NCBI RefSeq assembly: GCF_015277855.1
Contig: NZ_CP063812.1
Span: 1,674,001 to 1,738,000, forward strand
Direction of reading: 5' to 3'
DNA: 64,000 nucleotides
Origin: Microbacterium cremeum
GTDB lineage: Bacteria > Actinomycetota > Actinomycetes > Actinomycetales > Microbacteriaceae
A model generated the notes under the pieces. That model was not told where the DNA came from and did not search any database. It was given only the letters and a program-made list of their open reading frames with translations. Both the position numbers and the translations under genes were made by a program. Shown here in pieces: positions 17,905 to 26,055 of the stretch; within the stretch, counting starts at the first letter, position 1, and the number at the start of each line of letters is the position of its first letter.

Positions 17905-18560
17905 CCGTCGCGGAGCCGAAGCTCACGCTCGAGCGTCGACTCCTGCGCGAGCACGCGCTCGTCATCGCGTGCGACGAGGTGGGGCGAGGAGCCCTCGCCG
18001 GCCCGGTGGCCGTCGGCGCCGCCGTGATCGACGCGCCGCGATCGCGCAAGCGCGTCCCCGCGGGGCTGCGCGACTCCAAGCTCGTCCCCGAGCCCAAGCG
18101 CGCCGACGTCGCGTCACGCGCGGCCGCGTGGGTGGCCGCGAGCGCCGTCGGCTGGGCGAGCTCGGCCGAGATCGACGAGGTCGGCATCATCCGGGCGCTG
18201 GGCCTGGCGTCGCTGCGCGCGCTGGCCGATCTGCGAGCGCACGGCGTCGTGCCGGAGGACGCGATCGTCATCCTCGACGGCAACCACGACTACATCACTC
18301 CCGCCGGAGGGTGGGGCCTGCACGTGCGGCCGATCATCAAGGCCGATCGCGACTGCGCGTCGGCCTCGGCGGCATCCGTCATCGCGAAGGTCGCGCGCGA
18401 CCGGCTGATGACCGAGCTCCACGACGAGCTGCCCGCCTACAACTGGGCACGCAACAAGGGGTACGCCAGCCCGGACCACCGCGAGGCGATCCGCGAGCAC
18501 GGCATCAGCAGGCATCACCGCGCTTCGTGGTCGATCGCCGACGCTCCGACGCTGTTCTGA
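17901..18560 (+). CDS. rnhB: Ribonuclease HII
   Basis: RNase HII (219 aa) incises at ribonucleotides embedded in DNA. The acidic site is visible: Asp25-Glu26 in ACDEVGRGALAGPV, Asp in ILDGNHDYI and Asp in KADRDCASASAASVIAK. The ATG overlaps the lepB stop (ATGA). The C-terminal YASPDHREAIREHGIS segment, usual for the family, is present. The downstream DUF2469 gene is its typical actinobacterial neighbour. Confidence 0.96.
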   Translation: MTVAEPKLTLERRLLREHALVIACDEVGRGALAGPVAVGAAVIDAPRSRKRVPAGLRDSKLVPEPKRADVASRAAAWVAASAVGWASSAEIDEVGIIRALGLASLRALADLRAHGVVPEDAIVILDGNHDYITPAGGWGLHVRPIIKADRDCASASAASVIAKVARDRLMTELHDELPAYNWARNKGYASPDHREAIREHGISRHHRASWSIADAPTLF

Positions 18561-18625
18561 GGCGGCGCCGGGCCGGACCACGCCCTGGTCTCGGCATCCG
18601 CCCGCGCCCGTAGGATGGAACCACC

Positions 18626-18949
18626 ATGGACGACGACGTGTTCGAAGACTACGACCGTGAGCTCGAGCTCGCTCTGTACCGCGAGTACCGAGACGTCGTC
18701 TCGCAGTTCCAGTACGTGATCGAGACCGAGCGCCGGTTCTACCTCGCCAACGAGGTGAACGTCGTGCGCCGCGACACCGAGCACGACTTTTACTTCGAGA
18801 TCTCGATGTCCGACGTCTGGGTGTGGGACATCTACCGAGCCGACCGCTTCGTCAAGGCCGTGCGCGTGCTGACCTTCAAGGACGTCAACGTCGAAGAGCT
18901 CTCACGCCGCGATTTCCATCTCCCCGAAGAGCTCTCGCTCGACACCTGA
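18626..18949 (+). CDS. DUF2469 family protein
   Basis: This 107-residue acidic protein is recognised as DUF2469 by MDDDVFEDYDRELELALYREYRDVV, aromatic-rich YRAD and WVWDIYRADRF segments, and its place after rnhB. Its function is unknown. TAGGAT lies nine bases upstream of the ATG, near but not at leaderless spacing, and GGA in that stretch may serve as a weak SD. It runs convergently with dprA. Confidence 0.9.
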   Translation: MDDDVFEDYDRELELALYREYRDVVSQFQYVIETERRFYLANEVNVVRRDTEHDFYFEISMSDVWVWDIYRADRFVKAVRVLTFKDVNVEELSRRDFHLPEELSLDT

Positions 18950-18957
18950 GGCGCTCG

Positions 18958-18976
18958 GCGGTGCCGTCGGCACCGC
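18958..18976. terminator. Short hairpin between DUF2469 gene and dprA
   Basis: GCGGTGCC (18958-18965) pairs with GGCACCGC (18969-18976) around a three-base loop between convergent stops. No T-run follows, so termination is uncertain. Confidence 0.4.
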
Positions 18977-19002
18977 GTCGGCGGGAGGCGGGCACGAGCC
19001 CC

Positions 19003-20187
19003 TCACGCCGGGGACCTCGTGAGTCTCCACTCTCCGTCGGCGCGTTCCACGGCGCCCTCCAGACGGAGCAGACCGAGGATCGCCTCGACCTCGTCGAGAG
19101 CCATGCCCGCGCGGCGTGCGACGTCGGCCGGAATCCGCCACGCGCGGGTGCTGAGGGCGTCCCGCACGCGTGTGGCATCGTCCGTCGCGGGCGCGTTGTC
19201 GGCCGACGCGCCCGAGGAGACCGTCACGCCGAGGAGTTCGCGCACATCCTGGGCGCTCGTGATGCACTCCGCGCCGCACTCGCGCAGGAGGCGATGGCTT
19301 CCGGCCGACGCGGCCGAGGTGACCGGACCGGGCACCGCCCCGAGCCCGCGCGAGAGCGCGGCGGCGTGGCCGGCGGTGTTGAGCGATCCGCTGCGCCATC
19401 CGGCTTCGACCACGACAGTGGCGTCGGTCATGGCCGCGATGAGCCGGTTGCGCTGGAGGAACCGCCACTTCGTGGGGGCCGACCCGCACGGCACCTCGCT
19501 CACGACGGCGCCGTGCTGCGCGATGTCGTCGATCAGCTGCGTGTGCCCGGCCGGGTAGGCACGATCGGCGCCGCCTGCCAGCAGCGCGACCGTCAGGCCG
19601 CCGACGGTCAGCGCCGCGCGATGGGCCGCGCCGTCGATGCCGTACGCACCGCCCGAGACGACCGGCGTGCCCCCTCCGGCCAGATCCGCGGCGAGTTCCA
19701 TCGCGACGTGATCGCCGTAGCGGGTCGCCGCGCGGGCACCGACGATCGCCACCGACGGCCGCAGCTCCTGCAGCGCGGAGGGACGACCCCGCACCCAGAG
19801 GCACACCGGGGCATGGGGCCCGAGGTCGTCCACCTGTGCCGGCCAGGCGGGATCGGCGCGGGTGACGAGCGACACGCCCCGCGCGCGGGCGACACGCAGG
19901 GCGTCGCCGATCGCCTGGGCCGAGACGCGCGGCGTCCAGCGCTTGCGGGCGTCTGCGAACTCCTTGGGCGTGAGGTCGGCGGGCCGCCGGTCCTCCAGGA
20001 AGGCGCGGAGGCCCTCGGCGGCCCCGAGCGTGGCGATCATCCTCCCCGCGACGGAGTCCCCGGGCTCGATGAGGTGCGACCAGACGACCGTCGCGAACCG
20101 CTCCACGATCGCGTCATCTCCCGAGGGAGGCGCCAGTGGCCCGAGCCCGCTCCGGGCGGCTTTCGGCGACAGATCGATCGCGGTCAC
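19003..20187 (-). CDS. dprA: DNA-processing protein DprA (DNA-protecting protein)
   Basis: DprA (394 aa) loads RecA on incoming single-stranded DNA. The Rossmann-like core is clear: SVAIVGARAATRYGDH, SGGAYGIDGAAHRAAL, and FLQRNRLIAAMTDATVVVEA. An N-terminal helical part and a C-terminal winged helix (about 330-390) flank it. The GTG start at 20187 overlaps the TGA of the comM remnant (GTGA), showing that it was the third gene of yraN-comM-dprA. The insertion in comM now separates it from yraN and from any promoter upstream of yraN. Expression may depend on sequence in the element's left end. Confidence 0.94.
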   Translation of the reverse strand: MTAIDLSPKAARSGLGPLAPPSGDDAIVERFATVVWSHLIEPGDSVAGRMIATLGAAEGLRAFLEDRRPADLTPKEFADARKRWTPRVSAQAIGDALRVARARGVSLVTRADPAWPAQVDDLGPHAPVCLWVRGRPSALQELRPSVAIVGARAATRYGDHVAMELAADLAGGGTPVVSGGAYGIDGAAHRAALTVGGLTVALLAGGADRAYPAGHTQLIDDIAQHGAVVSEVPCGSAPTKWRFLQRNRLIAAMTDATVVVEAGWRSGSLNTAGHAAALSRGLGAVPGPVTSAASAGSHRLLRECGAECITSAQDVRELLGVTVSSGASADNAPATDDATRVRDALSTRAWRIPADVARRAGMALDEVEAILGLLRLEGAVERADGEWRLTRSPA

Positions 20188-20279
20188 AGGGCGATTCCCT
20201 TCTTCAGGTACAGGGCGCGGCCGATGTGCTCGACGCCCAATTGGGTGCACCCCTCGAGGTCGGCCAGCGACCACGCCAC
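20184..20279 (-). pseudogene. comM: comM 3' fragment, cut off by the integrated element
   Basis: Reading from the GT core at 20279-20278, the frame gives 31 codons (VAWSLADLEGCTQLGVEHIG and on to LKKGIAL) and a TGA overlapping the dprA GTG. VAWSLADL and GRALYLKKG are the standard end of ComM/YifB proteins. The matching 5' part ends at 28819 in the same codon phase. This fragment has no start of its own. Confidence 0.92.
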
Positions 20280-20302
20280 CTATTGCATAGCTTTGGAACA
20301 TA
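20278..20302. other. Left attachment junction (comM' / attP half-site)
   Basis: The GT core (minus strand) is at 20279-20278. The element arm carries GAAC at 20296-20299 and TA at 20301-20302, at 17-20 and 22-23 bases from the core. The right arm has the same bases at the same distances, as expected for the dyad of a large-serine-integrase attP. The integrase gene starts 32 bases from the core. Confidence 0.85.
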
Positions 20303-20304
20303 CT
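20299..20304 (+). promoter_or_regulatory. Leaderless -10 of the integrase gene inside the attachment arm
   Basis: CATACT, six bases, then the ATG at 20311. The hexamer overlaps the GAAC/TA attachment motif, so integrase binding could repress its own promoter. That is inference. Confidence 0.45.
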
Positions 20305-20310
20305 TATGGA

Positions 20311-21825
20311 ATGACCCGCGCAGCGCTCTACCTCCGCCAGTCGCTCGACCGCGACCACCGTCAGGAAGGCATCGATCGACAGCGGGCGCGATGCCGCGCC
20401 GAGGTCGAGCGGCGAGGATGGACGATCGTCGAGGAGTACGTCGACAACGACGTCAGCGCCTCCAAGCCGCGCGGGGTCGGCACGGCGTGGCATCGCATGA
20501 TCGAGGACACGAAGGCCGGACGCGTCGATGTCGTCGTCGCCGTGGATCAAGACCGCATCCTCCGCGGCATCCGCGACCTCGTGACGCTCCTCGACGTCGG
20601 CGCACGGATCGCGACCGTCGACGGCGAGCTCGACCTCACGACCGCTGACGGCGAGTTCAGGGCGACCCTGGCCGCGGGGCTCGCTCGGTTCGAGGTTCAG
20701 CGCAAGAGCGAGCGGCAAAGGCGGGCGAACGCGCACCGACGCGAAGGCGGCTTGCCCGCGGGAGGCCGGCGCGCGTTCGGGTACACGCGACTCAAGGCGG
20801 GCGCGTCGGCGGACTGGCCGAAGCGGGTCGGGGCGGACGGCCGCGAATGGCCCGACTACGGCCACGAGCCGAAGGAGCCCGAGGCATCCGCCGTACGCCG
20901 CGGATACGCGATGCTTCTCGCCGGGGCGACTCTGCGGTCGATCGCGCGAGCATGGAACGCCGAAGGCCTGACGACGACCGTCGGGCACGAGTGGGAGGCG
21001 TACAGCGTGCGCGCCGTGCTCGCGAACCCGCGCAACGCGGGACTCGTCGCTCCCCCGCGATCCGCGACCGACGTCATGACGACGCACAATCTCGGCCTCG
21101 GCGACCTCCCCGTCGGCTCGTGGGAACCGCTGGTCGCGCCCGAGACATGGGCGGCGGCGCGCGACCTCCTCGCCGACCCCGTGCGACGCTCATCGCCCGG
21201 AGCCGCGCCGCGGTCGCTCCTGTCGGGCATCGCGACGTGCGGGATCTGCGGCGGCGCCATGAAAGCGGGCGTCATCCGCGACATTCGGTCGTATCGCTGT
21301 AGTGAGTCGGCGCACCTCAGCCGCAAACGCGACGACGCCGACCACTTCATCACGCACGTCGTGCTCGAACGCCTCTCACAACCGGACGCCGCCGCGCTCC
21401 TGCGCCGCGACGACGCGCCTGACGTCGGCAAGCTGCGCGCCGAGCTCCTCGAAGCGCAGCAAGCCGAAGAGAGCGTGCTCAGCCTCGTCGGGCGCGGGCT
21501 GACGACCGTCGACAAGGCAGCCGCGACACTGCGCGACGTACGGGAGCGGATCGGGGGGCTCGAGGCGGCGCTCAGCGACGCGGGGCGGGTCGACGTGTTC
21601 GGCGACCTCGTGGCCGAGGCAGAGGCGGCCGGCGACGCCTACGACGCGCGGTGGGCGGCGGTCGCCGAGGCGTGGGCCGCGCTCGACATCGACCGACAGC
21701 GCGCCATCGTGCGGAAGCTCCTCGCCGTCGAGATGCGGTCACCGGGTAAGGGCTCGCGAGCGCCTCGCGACGCGGCGGGACGGCTCGCGCACACCGAGGC
21801 GACTCTCGCGCTGACCTGGCTCTGA
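20311..21825 (+). CDS. int: Large serine recombinase (site-specific integrase)
   Basis: This 504-residue integrase has an N-terminal resolvase domain with nucleophile Ser11 in ALYLRQSLDRD, the DQDRILRGIRDLVTLL segment, and KSERQRRANAHRREGGLPAGG leading into the recombinase domain. A zinc-ribbon region has Cys310, Cys313 and Cys330 with His335. A coiled-coil stretch follows (residues about 370-460). It should catalyse attP x attB integration at a 2-bp core without host factors; excision would need a directionality factor, for which the small ORFs of the element are candidates. The gene starts 32 bases from the core, the usual position next to attP. Confidence 0.96.
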   Translation: MTRAALYLRQSLDRDHRQEGIDRQRARCRAEVERRGWTIVEEYVDNDVSASKPRGVGTAWHRMIEDTKAGRVDVVVAVDQDRILRGIRDLVTLLDVGARIATVDGELDLTTADGEFRATLAAGLARFEVQRKSERQRRANAHRREGGLPAGGRRAFGYTRLKAGASADWPKRVGADGREWPDYGHEPKEPEASAVRRGYAMLLAGATLRSIARAWNAEGLTTTVGHEWEAYSVRAVLANPRNAGLVAPPRSATDVMTTHNLGLGDLPVGSWEPLVAPETWAAARDLLADPVRRSSPGAAPRSLLSGIATCGICGGAMKAGVIRDIRSYRCSESAHLSRKRDDADHFITHVVLERLSQPDAAALLRRDDAPDVGKLRAELLEAQQAEESVLSLVGRGLTTVDKAAATLRDVRERIGGLEAALSDAGRVDVFGDLVAEAEAAGDAYDARWAAVAEAWAALDIDRQRAIVRKLLAVEMRSPGKGSRAPRDAAGRLAHTEATLALTWL

Positions 21826-21829
21826 GCCT

Positions 21830-21835
21830 TAGTCT
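21830..21835 (+). promoter_or_regulatory. Leaderless -10 of the small membrane protein gene
   Basis: TAGTCT, six bases, then GTG at 21842, starting four bases after the integrase stop. Confidence 0.5.
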
Positions 21836-21841
21836 CGACGC

Positions 21842-22111
21842 GTGACGACTAACGATCTGGCGCGACTTCTGTTCGTGCTCGGGGCGCTCTTCGCCGTCGC
21901 TGGCCCATTCGTCGCCGTGATCCGCGCCTTCATGCGGTACAACCGCGAAAAGGGCGACGCCGGTACTTTCGACTGGTTCGACCGCAACAACGACGCCGAT
22001 GAGGTGCGTCGCCGACTGCGCGGCGACGCGTGGTGGAGAGCGGGAGAGCTCGTCCTCATTGGGCTCGGCGTCGCGCTCGCGGCGATCGCGAGCCTTCTCC
22101 TCATCCCGTGA
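21842..22111 (+). CDS. Small two-helix membrane protein of the element
   Basis: This 89-residue protein has two hydrophobic helices (about residues 6-30 and 66-89) around a charged loop (YNREKGDAGTFDWFDRNN). No family is recognised. It starts with GTG directly behind a TAGTCT -10, separately from the integrase. Small membrane proteins of prophages and satellites often act in superinfection exclusion or lysis, but no motif supports either role here. Confidence 0.65.
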   Translation: MTTNDLARLLFVLGALFAVAGPFVAVIRAFMRYNREKGDAGTFDWFDRNNDADEVRRRLRGDAWWRAGELVLIGLGVALAAIASLLLIP

Positions 22112-22313
22112 GCTATGCCTCGTGTCGAGCGCAGCGGCTCGCGTGCATTAGCGGGGCGTAACTCCGCTGATAAGACGCGGCGCGCTGCGCTGATCGTGGC
22201 CGGCGGCGGTGGCTGCGACAGTCGTATCGGCGGGCGGCTCTCTCTTTCCCCTCTCGCCCCGGCGCGCTGCGCCGTCATTGCTAAGTCGAGCCGCTCGGCG
22301 ATCTAAGGCTCTA

Positions 22314-22357
22314 GATCTTCACCAGAAATGTCAGTACCCCCTACCCCCACGAAGAAG
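22314..22357 (+). repeat. 44-bp direct repeat, copy 1
   Basis: The copy begins GATCTTCACCAG and ends CCACGAAGAAG. It contains two C-runs (CCCCCTACCCCC). TCTTC near one end and GAAGA near the other form a short inverted repeat. Copy 2 lies 94 bases further on and differs by one extra C. Confidence 0.95.
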
Positions 22358-22407
22358 TGAACGCCGTAACGCCCTTAGCGAGCCTCGCGAGTCGAAATAG
22401 CGTCCCC

Positions 22408-22452
22408 GATCTTCACCAGAAATGTCAGTACCCCCCTACCCCCACGAAGAAG
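22408..22452 (+). repeat. 45-bp direct repeat, copy 2
   Basis: It is identical to copy 1 at 22314-22357 except for one additional C in the first C-run. Two long copies 94 bases apart upstream of the replication gene suggest an iteron or a protein-binding site. Confidence 0.95.
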
Positions 22453-22534
22453 CGTCGAGCGGACCTTGCACCCCTTCTGACAAATCTGGTTAGCCTCTCT
22501 CGACCACTAGGTGAAAAGCGCAGATCAGCACCGG

Positions 22535-22571
22535 TTTAGTGCTTGCTAAATGCTAAGCCGCGTGCTAGATT
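22535..22571 (+). promoter_or_regulatory. Promoter and operator for the replication gene block
   Basis: TTGCTA (22543-22548), 17 bases, TAGATT (22566-22571): the best -35/-10 pair in the element. An inverted repeat TTTAG-N6-CTAAA (22535-22539, 22546-22550) covers the -35, and TGCTAA is repeated directly at 22544-22549 and 22551-22556. The arrangement looks like a repressor-controlled promoter. Confidence 0.7.
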
Positions 22572-22578
22572 GCCTCTC

Positions 22579-22734
22579 AAGGAGTACCGGGATGGCAACC
22601 CTCCCCTGATCCGACAGGCCGTAAGGAACCGTCGGGCGAAGGTGCCGGCAGAGCGTTAGAAGCGCGGCGGCCTCTCGAAGAAGCCGTGGTATCGAGCCAA
22701 ATCGACCAAGACCTCTACTTGAGGACTTGCCGTC
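22579..22734 (+). ncRNA. Structured 5' leader of the element's main operon
   Basis: From the expected transcription start near 22579 the leader runs about 156 bases to the first ATG. Stems visible by eye: GGAG/CUCC around GGGAUGGCAACCC, a strong CCGAC-A-GG/CC-GUCGG hairpin (from 22611), and CCUC-UACUU-GAGG just before the start, which would hide the GAGGA ribosome-binding site. GGCAACCCUCC followed by AAGGUGCCGGCAG recalls conserved pieces of SAM-I/SAM-IV riboswitches, but the surrounding helices do not match well. It may be a riboswitch, attenuator or antisense target. Confidence 0.45.
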
Positions 22735-22881
22735 ATGCTCGATACCCCGGCTTCTGCCGCACCCGTTCCGCCTCTCTCCGTCGATGAGCGCGTAGTCATC
22801 TCGCGCGTCGTCGATTCCGCTCCCCCGCTGCGCCCGGCGCTCGTCGCCGAGCTCGCCGCGATCTTCGGCGGTGCGTCGTGA
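22735..22881 (+). CDS. Small leader-operon ORF, unknown function (48 aa)
   Basis: This 48-residue ORF (MLDTPASAAPVPPLSVDE at the start) follows GAGGA nine bases upstream and ends in a TGA overlapping the next gene's GTG by four bases. The C-terminal half looks alpha-helical (RPALVAELAAIFGG). The coupling and the codon use support it as real. It is small enough to be a regulator or an excisionase-like factor, but no motif shows this. Confidence 0.6.
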   Translation: MLDTPASAAPVPPLSVDERVVISRVVDSAPPLRPALVAELAAIFGGAS

Positions 22882-23228
22882 GCGACCGCCAGCCGAACCG
22901 CTCCGCGTCCTCTCTCGGCGGTCTTCGCGCCGCCGCGGGCATGTCGCCAGAGGCGCGCAGCGCGCGCGGCCGTGCCGCTGCCGAGGAGCGCTGGCGCCGC
23001 GAGAATGAGCGCCGTGCCGCCGCAGGGCTCCCGCCGACGAAGAAGCACCTACCCGAGCCCTCCGCTGAGGAGCTCGAGCCGTGGTTGGAAGAGACCGATC
23101 GTCGCTTCCCCGATCGCGAGTGGCCGCACCGAGAAGCGCGCCGGCGCCAAGCGATCATCCTTTACCGCGCCGCGCTGGCCGAGACGATCGCCGACGCTAT
23201 GCGTCGCACGAGCGGCGGCAGCGCATGA
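22878..23228 (+). CDS. Basic hypothetical protein of the element (116 aa)
   Basis: The protein is charged and helical. An N-terminal segment (SLGGLRAAAGMSPEARSARGRAAAEERW) resembles short helical DNA-binding or nucleoid-like motifs, and there is a proline break (LPPTKKHLPEPS) near residues 51-62. Its GTG overlaps the previous stop and its TGA overlaps the primase ATG, so it belongs to one translation-coupled chain. No family is recognised. Confidence 0.65.
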   Translation: MSDRQPNRSASSLGGLRAAAGMSPEARSARGRAAAEERWRRENERRAAAGLPPTKKHLPEPSAEELEPWLEETDRRFPDREWPHREARRRQAIILYRAALAETIADAMRRTSGGSA

Positions 23229-25282
23229 GCGCCCTCGATCACGCACTCGCCGCCGCGGATCTCGGCTGGCATGTCATCCCGTGCAGCGCCGATAAGCGTC
23301 CGCTCACGAAGCACGGCCTCAAGGATGCGACGACCGATCCCGCACAGATCCGCGCGTGGTGGAAGAAGCATCCCGCCGCGCTCGCCGCGGTGGTCGCCGG
23401 ACCGTCGGGCCTCGCGATCGCAGACTTCGACGTGAAGGGCGACAAGGACGGCCTCGCGGCGCTCGACCGGCTCGGGTACTCGCTGCCGACGACTTGGCAA
23501 CAGCGCACGCAGAACAACGGCACGCACGCGTTCTACGCCGCGCCCGCGGGCGTTGACATGCCGAACGGCGTAGCAGACCTCTTCGACAAGGGCAGCGGCA
23601 TCGACCGCCGCACCGGCGAGTCGTACGCCGTTCTCTACGACCACCCGCCCGTATCCCTCGACGAGCTCGCACCCGCTCCCGACTGGCTCGTGTCGAGCGA
23701 GACGGCCCGGTCGCCACGCAGCGACCGAGCACCCGGCGCCGATGAGGGGACCTTCCGGTCTCGACTCAGCGACGGCAAGCCGCGGAAGAGCATCCGGCGC
23801 GAGATCCGCTCCGTGAAGTTCCCCGCCGGCGCCGCACACGAGCCGATGCTCGAGACGGTTACGAAGCTCGTCGGCTACGGCATCCGCGGCGAACGCGGTA
23901 TCGGCCGCCTTCTCGACGAGACGCGCGAGCGCTACGTCGGCGACCACCCCGACCGTCCTCGCGACTGGGATCTCGCGCTCGCCGGCTCGATCCGGCGCCT
24001 CGGCCTTCCCCCGGTGACGTTCAAGCTCTCGAAAGCCGCCCGCCGCCGTATCCGCGAGCGCGCGGACCGGCGCAAGGCGTCTATCACGCCGATTAGCCTG
24101 ACCGCCTGTCACGAGGCGTTCCGTGGGTGGCTCGGCGTCGACTACGACCTCGGCGCGCTGAACGCCGTTCTCGCCGCCGCCGTCATCGAGCGGATGGACG
24201 GCGATCCGGCGTGGCTCCTGCTCATCTCGGGCAGTGGCAACGCGAAGACGGAGACCGTGCAGTCGCTCGCCGGTGCCGGCGCTCGCGTCGTGTCGCAGAT
24301 CGCATCGGCCGGCGCTCTCCTGTCCGGCACGTCGAAGGGCGAGCGCTCGGCCAACGCGACCGGCGGCCTTCTCCACGAGATCGGCACCCGCGGCGTCATG
24401 GTGCTCAAGGACGTGACGTCGGTCCTCTCGATGAGTCGCGAAGCTCGAACCGAGGTTCTCGCGGCGCTGCGTGAGGTGCATGACGGCTCGTGGACGCGCA
24501 GCGTCGGCACCGATGGAGGTCGCTCGATCGAATGGGCCGGGCGCCTCGTCATCATCGGCGCCGTAACGACCGCGTGGGACCGAGCGCACGCCGACACGAT
24601 CTCGGCCTTCGGTGATCGATTCGTCGTCGTCCGCATGGACTCGACGACAGGGCGCATCGCCGCGGGCTGGAAGGCGATCGGAAACACCGGCAGCGAAGAG
24701 GCGATGCGGACCGAGCTCGCCGCCGCCGCGGCGGGCGTCCTCGCCGGCGCGAACCTGGCCGCCGACGGTCCGAACGGCGAGGAGACGGCGCGCATCCTTG
24801 CGGCGGCTGATCTCGTGACGCTCGCGCGAACGGCCGTCGACGTCGACTATCGCGGGAACGTCGTCGACTCCCACGCGCCCGAGATGCCGACTCGCTTCGC
24901 GAAGCAACTCGCGCAGGTCTTCCGCGGCGGTGTCGCTATCGGACTCTCCCGCGAAGCGGCGCTCGCCCTGGCGATCCGCGTCGCACGCGACTCCATGCCG
25001 CCGCTGCGTCTCGAAATTCTCGAAGACGTTGCCATGAATCCGTGGACACCGCTCCGCGATGTCGTCAAGCGCGTGCAGAAGCCGCGCAGCACTGTCGATC
25101 GGCAACTGCAGGCGCTCCACCTTCTCGGCCTCCTGACGGTCGACGAAGAGGTCGCCACGGTCGGCCTCGCGCTCAAAGAGACGACGACATGGCGCTACAC
25201 GCTCGCCGACGGGATCGATGTCTCGTCGATCGCGGCACCCACCCCCACCACCATCACCAACACGAAGGAGACGAAGAAGTGA
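23225..25282 (+). CDS. Bifunctional primase/polymerase with P-loop ATPase and C-terminal winged helix
   Basis: This 685-residue replication protein begins with a prim-pol domain of the AEP superfamily (LGWHVIPCSADKRPLTKHG, the metal motif IADFDVKGDKDG, then THAFYAAP and GIDRRTGESYAVLY). A central ATPase-like region has ISGSGNAKTETV, with Lys341 as the likely Walker A lysine and without the usual second glycine. GVMVLKDVTSVLSM follows, probably Walker B-like. Residues about 600-650 look like a winged helix (PWTPLRDVVKRVQKPRSTVDRQLQALHLLGLL). Such fused primase-helicases start replication of phages, satellites and integrative plasmids. Autonomous replication after excision is therefore likely. 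Confidence 0.88.
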   Translation: MSALDHALAAADLGWHVIPCSADKRPLTKHGLKDATTDPAQIRAWWKKHPAALAAVVAGPSGLAIADFDVKGDKDGLAALDRLGYSLPTTWQQRTQNNGTHAFYAAPAGVDMPNGVADLFDKGSGIDRRTGESYAVLYDHPPVSLDELAPAPDWLVSSETARSPRSDRAPGADEGTFRSRLSDGKPRKSIRREIRSVKFPAGAAHEPMLETVTKLVGYGIRGERGIGRLLDETRERYVGDHPDRPRDWDLALAGSIRRLGLPPVTFKLSKAARRRIRERADRRKASITPISLTACHEAFRGWLGVDYDLGALNAVLAAAVIERMDGDPAWLLLISGSGNAKTETVQSLAGAGARVVSQIASAGALLSGTSKGERSANATGGLLHEIGTRGVMVLKDVTSVLSMSREARTEVLAALREVHDGSWTRSVGTDGGRSIEWAGRLVIIGAVTTAWDRAHADTISAFGDRFVVVRMDSTTGRIAAGWKAIGNTGSEEAMRTELAAAAAGVLAGANLAADGPNGEETARILAAADLVTLARTAVDVDYRGNVVDSHAPEMPTRFAKQLAQVFRGGVAIGLSREAALALAIRVARDSMPPLRLEILEDVAMNPWTPLRDVVKRVQKPRSTVDRQLQALHLLGLLTVDEEVATVGLALKETTTWRYTLADGIDVSSIAAPTPTTITNTKETKK

Positions 25283-26055
25283 TTACGAACGAACTGACAT
25301 GGTCCGACGGCAACGGACACAACCGCGTGCACGTCATCGACCCGGAGACGACCGAGGTCAAGGCGATCGCCGCGGCAGGCCAGGAACTTATCGAAGCGCA
25401 CGCCGAGTTCAAGGCGATCAACCGCGAGCGCACCGCCGCGCAGGACGACCCGCGGCGTCTCGCGCACGAAGCGAAGGTCGCTGCAAAGGAAGCGGGCCGC
25501 GCCGGGAAGACGGTCGACACGAAGAAGCTGCGCAAGAAGGTGAGGGAGGCCGAGGAGCATCTCGAAGAGCTCGACCTCGAGTGGGAGGCCGCGAACGGCA
25601 AGCTCCGCAGCCGCCGCCTGTCGTATCTCGCGGCCGTGGAGCACCACGTGCCGGCACTCGCCGCCGAGGCGAAGGGCGCCGCAGACGCGAGCATCCTTGC
25701 ACTCGCCAGCGCGTCGCAGACGGCGAAGCGCGCAGAGACTCAGGTGACGAACTCCCTCGCGATCCTCGCCGCTCTCGCCGAGACGAAGGCAGGCGGCGAG
25801 TTCACGCCGAAGCCGCAGAAGGCGCGTCGCGAGATGGCCGATGACTTCGGCGAGGGTGGCGTGCCGGGCGTCTATGTCGCAATCGCCCGCACCAACCTCT
25901 CAAAAGCCATCGCATACGCGACACGGATCCTGGGCGACCTCAAGGCCGCCGAAGCCGAAGCGGCGAAGCGGGAGAAGTTCGATGCCGAGGTCGAAGCGTC
26001 ACCGGACCTCGACGACGACGACGATGACACGGACGGCGGCGACGATGGGCGGTAA
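25279..26055 (+). CDS. Coiled-coil hypothetical protein of the element (258 aa)
   Basis: The GTG at 25279 overlaps the primase stop and has AAGGAG 12 bases upstream. Residues about 30-130 are strongly charged and heptad-like, including KKLRKKVREAEEHLEELDLEWE, and the C-terminus is a run of Asp (DLDDDDDDTDGG). The protein resembles phage scaffold or single-strand-binding-like accessory proteins in composition only. No family is recognised. The next gene begins inside its last codons. Confidence 0.65.
   Translation: MITNELTWSDGNGHNRVHVIDPETTEVKAIAAAGQELIEAHAEFKAINRERTAAQDDPRRLAHEAKVAAKEAGRAGKTVDTKKLRKKVREAEEHLEELDLEWEAANGKLRSRRLSYLAAVEHHVPALAAEAKGAADASILALASASQTAKRAETQVTNSLAILAALAETKAGGEFTPKPQKARREMADDFGEGGVPGVYVAIARTNLSKAIAYATRILGDLKAAEAEAAKREKFDAEVEASPDLDDDDDDTDGGDDGR

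Larger units (their letters stand above)
22112..22534 (+). other. Non-coding control region of the element
   Basis: This stretch has no convincing gene and lower GC than its surroundings. It holds small hairpins, for example AGCGGGG-CGTAA-CTCCGCT near 22146-22164 and CGGCGC-GCT-GCGCCG near 22260-22274, and the 44/45-bp direct repeats listed separately. It could hold a replication origin or binding sites for the primase or a regulator. Confidence 0.5.

Noticed and set aside
22115..22539. Short plus-strand frames in the region after the small membrane gene of the element
   Set aside because: They overlap one another and the direct repeats, lack ribosome-binding sites and have codon use unlike neighbouring genes.
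22579..22660. A confirmed SAM riboswitch
   Set aside because: Only two short blocks resemble the SAM clan. The expected outer helices are missing and the predicted transcription start leaves out an upstream GCCGCG/CGCGGC pair that would close the fold. Kept only as a possibility.
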